Positions 6,160 to 10,647 of a stretch of DNA of 10,647 nucleotides are shown here, piece by piece. How positions within the stretch are numbered: the stretch's first letter is position 1; each line of letters begins with the position of its first letter. The translations under genes and the position numbers were made by a program. Origin of the DNA: DAIOFH01 sp036745875 (GTDB taxonomy: Bacteria; Planctomycetota; SZUA-567); NCBI GenBank assembly GCA_036745875.1, contig DAIOFH010000134.1, positions 1 to 10,647 of the forward strand, given 5' to 3'. The notes under the pieces are model-generated. The model searched no databases. It saw only the letters and a program-made list of their open reading frames with translations, and was not told the origin of the DNA.

Positions 6160-7635
6160 CTAGCTTTCAACTCCCCCATCATCCAGTCTTTTTTCCGCAA
6201 AGGCAAGGGCTTGCTCGTGACTGACGATCATTCCTTCCAGCCTGGCGTCCTCGACTTCCTTGAGGACCGTGCCGATCATCGGACCCGGCGCATAGCCGAT
6301 GGCGATGAGGTCGCCGCCCCTGAGGAGTGGTTCCGGCTCGGGCGGACGGGTCTTTTCCTCGCGCCATGCTTCAAGGCCGAAAAACCAGTTCGCAAGCATT
6401 TTATGGGACGATACGCAATCCAGGCGGTGCAGCTCCAGGTGAGCGGGGAACGATTCGGCCGCAAGCCAGCGGCGCAGTTTGGATTTGCGCATTTTGCGGA
6501 GGGTGGAAAAGTGGATATGGCGGTGGATAAGGTCGTGGACGGCTTCGACCACCTTGCGCGGGCGTTTCAAGCGCTCCAGCAGTTCGGTGGCCATGTTCGC
6601 GCCGAGGCTATCATGTTCGTTGAAGCGGATGCGGTCGGAGACGAAGTAGGTGTCCGGTTTTCCGATGTCGTGGAGGACTGCGCTCCAGCAGAGGTTTTTT
6701 TTCCAGAACGGGTCGAACGAGTCCCAGCATTCGTAGACGCCGGCCAAGTATTCATGCCTGTCGAAATCGCCCCGCGACATGCCGCGCTCCGGATCGACGT
6801 CGACTGTCGAATAATCGAGGGGGTCGGTTTGCCTGTTTATCGCCTTGTCCATTTCTTCCAGGAGTAGCAGGGTGTGCACCCAGACATCGCCTTCGGGATG
6901 GAAGTCCGGCGGCTGTTCGACACCCTCCATCCGGTCGACTTCCGGGAGGACGATTTTCAGCATGCCGGAATTTTTCAACAGGCTGAACGCATCCGCCGCG
7001 AAGCCGCCGGTGAGCATCAACTCAAGTTCGGACGCCAACCGTTCGGGCGCGACTTTTGCGGCACCCTGGCTTTCGGATTTTATCGCAGCCCAGGTGCCGC
7101 GTTCGATGGTGAACCCGGTACGCGCCGCGAACCGGACCGCACGGAGGAGGCGCAGCTTGTCCTCGGCGAAACGCTTGGCCGGAACGCCGACCGTCCGCAA
7201 AATCCTGTTCTCCATGTCGGCGATGCCGCCGACAAGATCGACCACGCGATCGGTAAAGGGGTCGTAGAAGAGGGCGTTCATGGTGAAATCGCGGCGCTTG
7301 GCATCCTCCAGCGGCGAAGAGAAACGTACGCCCTCGGGACGCCTGCCGTCGACATAGGTAAGGTCGGACCGGAACGTCGCCACCTCATAGCGGCCGCCGT
7401 CCTCCCCGAGCACCACAATGATCCCGTATGCCTTGCCGACCGCGATTGTTTTCGGGAACAACCGTTCCACCTCGTCCGGCAGGGCCGAAGTGGCGATGTC
7501 ATAGTCTTTGGGCTTTACCCCAAGCAGGAAATCACGCACAGCCCCGCCGCAAAACAGGGCCTGGTGGCCTGCGTCATGCAGGCGTCTGGCAATTTCCATC
7601 GCCTCGGCGGGCGGTGAGAAGATGGTGTCAGTCAT
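6160..7635 (-). CDS. cca: tRNA CCA nucleotidyltransferase / poly(A) polymerase-family protein with HD domain
   Basis: Class II nucleotidyltransferase of 491 residues that would add or repair the 3' CCA end of tRNA. The catalytic head shows GGAVRD (30-35), the metal-binding pair in KDYDIAT (43-49; Asp44 and Asp46), the flexible-loop region YVDGRRPEGVRF (94-105), RRDFTMNAL (114-122) and RFAEDKLRLLRAVRFAAR (155-172), which includes the nucleotide-template EDxxR motif. A C-terminal HD phosphohydrolase domain follows: His254, His322-Asp323 in LHDIGKP, and His341. About 65 residues separate His254 from the HD pair, longer than usual, with an acidic/aromatic insert around 267-309. The start ATG at 7635 overlaps the stop of the upstream MFS gene (ATGA), indicating translational coupling. 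Whether it adds CCA, only CC or A, or poly(A) cannot be decided from these motifs. Confidence 0.9.
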   Translation of the reverse strand: MTDTIFSPPAEAMEIARRLHDAGHQALFCGGAVRDFLLGVKPKDYDIATSALPDEVERLFPKTIAVGKAYGIIVVLGEDGGRYEVATFRSDLTYVDGRRPEGVRFSSPLEDAKRRDFTMNALFYDPFTDRVVDLVGGIADMENRILRTVGVPAKRFAEDKLRLLRAVRFAARTGFTIERGTWAAIKSESQGAAKVAPERLASELELMLTGGFAADAFSLLKNSGMLKIVLPEVDRMEGVEQPPDFHPEGDVWVHTLLLLEEMDKAINRQTDPLDYSTVDVDPERGMSRGDFDRHEYLAGVYECWDSFDPFWKKNLCWSAVLHDIGKPDTYFVSDRIRFNEHDSLGANMATELLERLKRPRKVVEAVHDLIHRHIHFSTLRKMRKSKLRRWLAAESFPAHLELHRLDCVSSHKMLANWFFGLEAWREEKTRPPEPEPLLRGGDLIAIGYAPGPMIGTVLKEVEDARLEGMIVSHEQALAFAEKRLDDGGVES

Positions 7636-8978
7636 GAGAACTTTCCGGAGACAGGGGATTCCGATACCCGTGCGGTGCCGACGTGGCTCATGGACGGCTC
7701 ATCGCTCTCATCGGGAGGATAGGCGGCATCGAAGCGGCGGCTGAGGTAGAAGAACAGGGGAACGATAAGGAAGCACAACACCGCTTCCACTGCGAAGGCG
7801 GGCTTCCAGCCGTAATGGCTGGCTGTCCAGGCTCCGGTCAAGGGGGCGAGCACCCAGCCGAGGGAACGTACCGTCACCGACCAACCGAAGACGCTGCCGG
7901 TTTTGCTCGGCGGCGTAAGCCGCCCGAGGAGGACGACCAGTACCGACCCAAGCCCGCTGAGGGCGAAGGAGAAGATGAACCTTCCCGCGCCGAGGCCGAA
8001 AAGACTGAACTCCAAGGTCATCCACATACCGCCAATGCCCGCGACGACGGCGACGATCCCCCATATCCACCCGGGGAAGTTCCGGTCCATGACGATCCCG
8101 GTGACTATGGAGCCGAGGACGGCGGCGACGCTGGCGACGGCGCTGATGATGCCTGTCGAGCCATAAGCCAGATTGACGATCTCCGCCTTGTCGGTGCCGC
8201 CCATGGCGGCATAGATGCCTTCAACATACAGGGACAGGTATGGACCGTCGAAGGTCTGGATAAAGGCGATGGCGGTGATGGCGAAGAGAATCGGTATGGA
8301 AGATCTGACGCTGGAGAACTGCTGCCGCCTGCGGCGAATGCGGGCGCTTCGCGTAAGGTCGGGTAGAGGCGCTGGGCGGTCGAAATTCTCCCTCACGGCG
8401 AAAAGGACCAGGATGCCGGAGGCGAGAAGCATAAAGCCGGAAATCTTGAAGCTGATGGCCGGTCCCCAGGCCCTGGCGCTCATTCCGCCGAAGAACGCGC
8501 CGGCGAGGTTGCCGGCGTTGACCGCCGCCATAAGGACGCCGATGGCGAAGCCCTGTTTTTTGTCAGGCGTGTGGGTGGCGACCAGGGTTTGGGAGGCGGG
8601 CACTGTGCCGGTGAACGCGCCTTGCAGAAAGCGGAGCACGATAAGCGCCTCTATGTTCTGCACCACGCCCATGAGGTAGAGTGCGAACGCTCCTCCGAGA
8701 TTTGCCCTGACGAGCATCATCTTTCTGCCGTAACGGTCGCCGAGAGCGCCCCAGATGGGGGACATGATCATCAGGCTGATGGATGCGGAGGCGATGAAAA
8801 ATCCCGACCAGCCGGAAACGCTTTCGGCCGGGACGATGCCGCTGTCCTTGAGGTATAATGGAAAAAAAGGCAATGAAAAGCTGAAGGCGGAAAGGGACAG
8901 GAATTGCGCCATCCACAACGCCAGCAGATTGGTTTTCCAGTTGACCGGCCTGCGGTCAGGATGTTTCGAATGATGCAT
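7632..8978 (-). CDS. MFS transporter, MdtG-like multidrug exporter family (DHA1)
   Basis: Inner-membrane transporter of 448 residues with the about 12 hydrophobic segments expected of the major facilitator superfamily. After a short hydrophilic N-terminus (MHHSKHPDRRPVNWKTN) the first helix begins near residue 18. The loop between helices 2 and 3 has a textbook MFS motif A, GALGDRYGRKMM (77-88). The central cytoplasmic loop (about 198-225) is strongly basic (RIRRRRQQ). The N-terminal half, VNWKTNLLALW through WSGFF and the motif A region, resembles E. coli MdtG by eye, suggesting proton-driven export of drugs or metabolites, but sugar export or uptake is also possible. The ATG at 8978 has only a weak purine-rich site (GAAAG), and alternative starts at Met23 would cut into helix 1. 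Its stop overlaps the cca-type gene start by 4 bases. Substrate is unknown. Confidence 0.88.
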   Translation of the reverse strand: MHHSKHPDRRPVNWKTNLLALWMAQFLSLSAFSFSLPFFPLYLKDSGIVPAESVSGWSGFFIASASISLMIMSPIWGALGDRYGRKMMLVRANLGGAFALYLMGVVQNIEALIVLRFLQGAFTGTVPASQTLVATHTPDKKQGFAIGVLMAAVNAGNLAGAFFGGMSARAWGPAISFKISGFMLLASGILVLFAVRENFDRPAPLPDLTRSARIRRRRQQFSSVRSSIPILFAITAIAFIQTFDGPYLSLYVEGIYAAMGGTDKAEIVNLAYGSTGIISAVASVAAVLGSIVTGIVMDRNFPGWIWGIVAVVAGIGGMWMTLEFSLFGLGAGRFIFSFALSGLGSVLVVLLGRLTPPSKTGSVFGWSVTVRSLGWVLAPLTGAWTASHYGWKPAFAVEAVLCFLIVPLFFYLSRRFDAAYPPDESDEPSMSHVGTARVSESPVSGKFS

Positions 8979-9033
8979 AGCCAGCTTTCAGAAAAAGAAT
9001 GGCGTTCAACTATGATCGGCCACCCTTTGCATA

Positions 9034-9062
9034 TTTACAAAAAAAACGCCTCTTGCTAAAGT
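9034..9062 (+). promoter_or_regulatory. Candidate promoter for the UDP-sugar pyrophosphorylase gene (distal)
   Basis: TTTACA (9034-9039) matches the -35 consensus at five of six positions and is separated by 17 bases from TAAAGT (9057-9062), a four of six match to TATAAT. It lies in the 219-base divergent gap (8979-9197) and would give a leader of about 130 bases. Transcription of the MFS gene on the other strand must also start in this gap, but I find no clear minus-strand pair. Confidence 0.35.
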
Positions 9063-9122
9063 GTATGATTCACGCGGTTTTTTGCAATGCACGGTAAAAA
9101 TTAAAACGACGCTTTAGTTTTC

Positions 9123-9152
9123 TTTACGCCACATATTCATAACTGTTATATT
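9123..9152 (+). promoter_or_regulatory. Candidate promoter for the UDP-sugar pyrophosphorylase gene (proximal)
   Basis: TTTACG (9123-9128) and TATATT (9147-9152) with an 18-base spacer form a plausible sigma-70 type promoter. It would start transcription near 9159, giving a leader of about 40 bases before the ATG at 9198. Either this or the distal candidate could be the real one. Confidence 0.35.
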
Positions 9153-9197
9153 TACTCCATGGGCATTTGGCACATTTTACCGACCGGAGAGATCACA

Positions 9198-10592
9198 ATG
9201 GCAAAATATGAAGACCTTCGCGCACTTTTCCAGGCAAACGGGCAGGAACACATTTTCGCCGGTTGGAGCACGCTGTCGGCGGGCGAGCGGGAATCGCTTC
9301 TCGCCGATGCGGAGAAAGTGGATTTTGCCTGGCTCGCGGCGCGCTGGAAAGAATTCAAGGCCGGCCATGTCGGCGGCACTGGCGGATCGATGAAAATGGA
9401 ACGTCCGGAAATCAGCGAACTCTCCAAGACCGACGCGGACAGGAAAAGGTGGAAAGAAGCCAAGGAGCGCGGCGAAGAACTTCTGCGCCAGGGGAGGGCG
9501 GCGGCTTTCCTGGTCGCCGGCGGACAGGGAACGCGCCTAGGATATAACGGGCCGAAAGGGTGTTTTCCCGTCGGCCCCATCAGCGGCAAGACATTGTTCT
9601 ATTGGCACGCTGAGCAGATCGCCGCGCGGAGCAGGCGCTACGGCAAGGCCATACCGTGGTATATCATGACCAGCCGCGACAACGATGCCGCCACAAAAAA
9701 ATATTTTGAGGACAACAACTATCTCGGTTTGTCGAAGGACGACATATTCTTTTTCCAGCAGGAGATGGTGCCGTCCATCAATTATGACGGCAAACTGATG
9801 CTGGCGACGCCATCCAGCCTGGCGATGAACCCGAACGGGCACGGCGGCGCGTTTTCCGGGCTGTATAAATCCGGTGCTCTGGACGACATGAAAAAGAGGG
9901 GGATTACGGCGTTCGGTTCCTTCCAGGTGGACAACCCGCTGATCACCATCTGCGACCCGGTTTTCCTTGGCCTGCACGACGCGGCGAAATCCGACATGTC
10001 GACCAAGATCCTGGAAAAAAGCGGCCCGGGCGAAAAAATCGGCGTCCTGGTGCTCTTGAACGGCAAGACGGCGGTGGTCGAATATTCGGATCTTGACGAA
10101 AAAGACATGAACGCCATGGGGCCGGACGGCAAACTGCTGTATTGGGCCGGGTCCATCGGCATCCACATGGTTGACGTGGATTTCGGCATCAAGATCGGCG
10201 CAGGCGATCACCTCCCCTGGCACCAGGCCAACAAGAAAGTGCCGTATTTCGACGGCAAAAATATGGTCAAGCCGACCGAGCCGAATGCGGTGAAGTTCGA
10301 GACCTTCATTTTCGACGCGCTCCCGATGGCCCAGCGCACCGCCAACATGGAAGTGAAGCGCGAGCACGAGTTCGCGCCGGTGAAGAATCCGGACGGGGTG
10401 GATTCGGTCGTTTCCTGCCGCGAATTGCTGTCCGGCTATTTCGCCGAATGGCTCCTCGCCGCCGGCATTCCCGAGGGTGGGGTGAAGCCTGAAATTGAAA
10501 TTTCCCCGCTGTACGGCCTCGATGCCGAAGAACTCGCCACCAAGGTCAAGGCGGGCGGGGTGAAGTTGGAGAATAAATTGCTGCTGGCCTGA
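9198..10592 (+). CDS. UDP-sugar pyrophosphorylase, UAP1/UDPGP type 1 family (UTP:sugar-1-phosphate uridylyltransferase)
   Basis: Cytoplasmic nucleotidyltransferase of 464 residues that joins UTP and a sugar-1-phosphate (GlcNAc-1-P or glucose-1-P) to give a UDP-sugar and pyrophosphate. It belongs to the family of eukaryotic UDP-GlcNAc pyrophosphorylase (UAP1/AGX), not the bacterial GlmU or GalU families. Evidence in order: nucleotide loop LVAGGQGTRLG (105-115), PKGCF (119-123), PWYIMTS (153-159), NPNGHGG (211-217), FQVDNPL (242-248), VVEYSDLD (293-300), KFETFIFDALP (366-376) and KREHEFAPVKN (387-397). Human UAP1 has DGNGG where this protein has NGHGG, so the substrate is uncertain. I chose the ATG at 9198 because GGAGAG lies 7 bases upstream; an in-frame ATG at 9159 has no ribosome site. 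It is transcribed alone, away from the MFS gene, and ends at a strong terminator. Confidence 0.92.
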   Translation: MAKYEDLRALFQANGQEHIFAGWSTLSAGERESLLADAEKVDFAWLAARWKEFKAGHVGGTGGSMKMERPEISELSKTDADRKRWKEAKERGEELLRQGRAAAFLVAGGQGTRLGYNGPKGCFPVGPISGKTLFYWHAEQIAARSRRYGKAIPWYIMTSRDNDAATKKYFEDNNYLGLSKDDIFFFQQEMVPSINYDGKLMLATPSSLAMNPNGHGGAFSGLYKSGALDDMKKRGITAFGSFQVDNPLITICDPVFLGLHDAAKSDMSTKILEKSGPGEKIGVLVLLNGKTAVVEYSDLDEKDMNAMGPDGKLLYWAGSIGIHMVDVDFGIKIGAGDHLPWHQANKKVPYFDGKNMVKPTEPNAVKFETFIFDALPMAQRTANMEVKREHEFAPVKNPDGVDSVVSCRELLSGYFAEWLLAAGIPEGGVKPEIEISPLYGLDAEELATKVKAGGVKLENKLLLA

Positions 10593-10599
10593 CGAGACG

Positions 10600-10628
10600 A
10601 AAAAACCCGGCGCATGGCCGGGTTTTTT
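10600..10628 (+). terminator. Rho-independent terminator after the UDP-sugar pyrophosphorylase gene
   Basis: AAAAAACCCGGC (10600-10611) pairs perfectly with GCCGGGTTTTTT (10617-10628) around a GCATG loop. The T-run immediately follows the GC stem on the plus strand, and the matching A-run before it means that it should also work on the minus strand for a convergent gene to the right. It starts 8 bases after the stop codon. Confidence 0.92.
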
Positions 10629-10647
10629 CGGTGGATGGCGCGTTTTC

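Noticed and set aside
9537..10367. 276-codon minus-strand open frame opposite the pyrophosphorylase gene
   Set aside because: Shadow frame with no ribosome site or family features.
1..10647. CRISPR array, tRNA/rRNA gene, insertion sequence, toxin-antitoxin or defence genes
   Set aside because: No regularly spaced repeats, transposase motifs, tRNA-like folds or defence domains were seen on either strand.

Overview
The window reads as an ordinary chromosomal stretch of a Gram-negative-type bacterium with roughly 55-60 % GC. It has strong AGGAGG-type ribosome binding sites and tightly packed genes. Most genes are on the minus strand, with one divergent plus-strand gene at the right end. The eukaryotic-style UDP-sugar pyrophosphorylase (UAP1/UDPGP type 1 family), together with an RbsABC-like importer and a Firmicutes-type fructuronate/mannonate oxidoreductase, would fit the Planctomycetota-Verrucomicrobiota-Lentisphaerota group or a spirochaete. 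That placement is a guess from gene content; there is no rRNA or marker gene here to prove it.

Layout, left to right. 1-198: no gene, but two hairpin-forming inverted repeats; the one at 130-162 is a convincing minus-strand terminator. 199-3847 (minus): a sugar ABC import operon transcribed ATPase, permease, then periplasmic binding protein, in the ribose/galactose (CUT2) class. 3848-4452: about 600 bases without a convincing gene. It is markedly AT-rich, probably carries the importer's promoter, and ends in the terminator of the next gene. 4453-6063 (minus): an oxidoreductase of the long-chain mannitol dehydrogenase/fructuronate reductase family. 6160-7635 (minus): an HD-domain tRNA CCA nucleotidyltransferase-type enzyme. 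7632-8978 (minus): an MdtG-like MFS exporter whose stop codon overlaps the start of the nucleotidyltransferase gene (ATGA). 8979-9197: divergent promoter region. 9198-10592 (plus): UDP-sugar pyrophosphorylase, followed by a perfect rho-independent terminator at 10600-10628.

Functionally, the importer brings in a pentose, hexose or related compound, and the oxidoreductase acts on a sugar acid or polyol. A link between the two is plausible from position only: a terminator and about 600 bases separate them. The MFS-cca pair is translationally coupled, and the oxidoreductase may be read from the same transcript because no clear terminator lies in the 96 bases before it. The pyrophosphorylase makes an activated UDP-sugar for cell-envelope or glycan synthesis.

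I looked for an undescribed system (defence island, mobile element, CRISPR, retron, unusual RNA) and do not see one. The points most worth a second look are non-coding repeats, an AT-rich island, altered ligand-contact residues in the binding protein, an insertion in the HD domain of the nucleotidyltransferase, and the uncertain substrate of the pyrophosphorylase.
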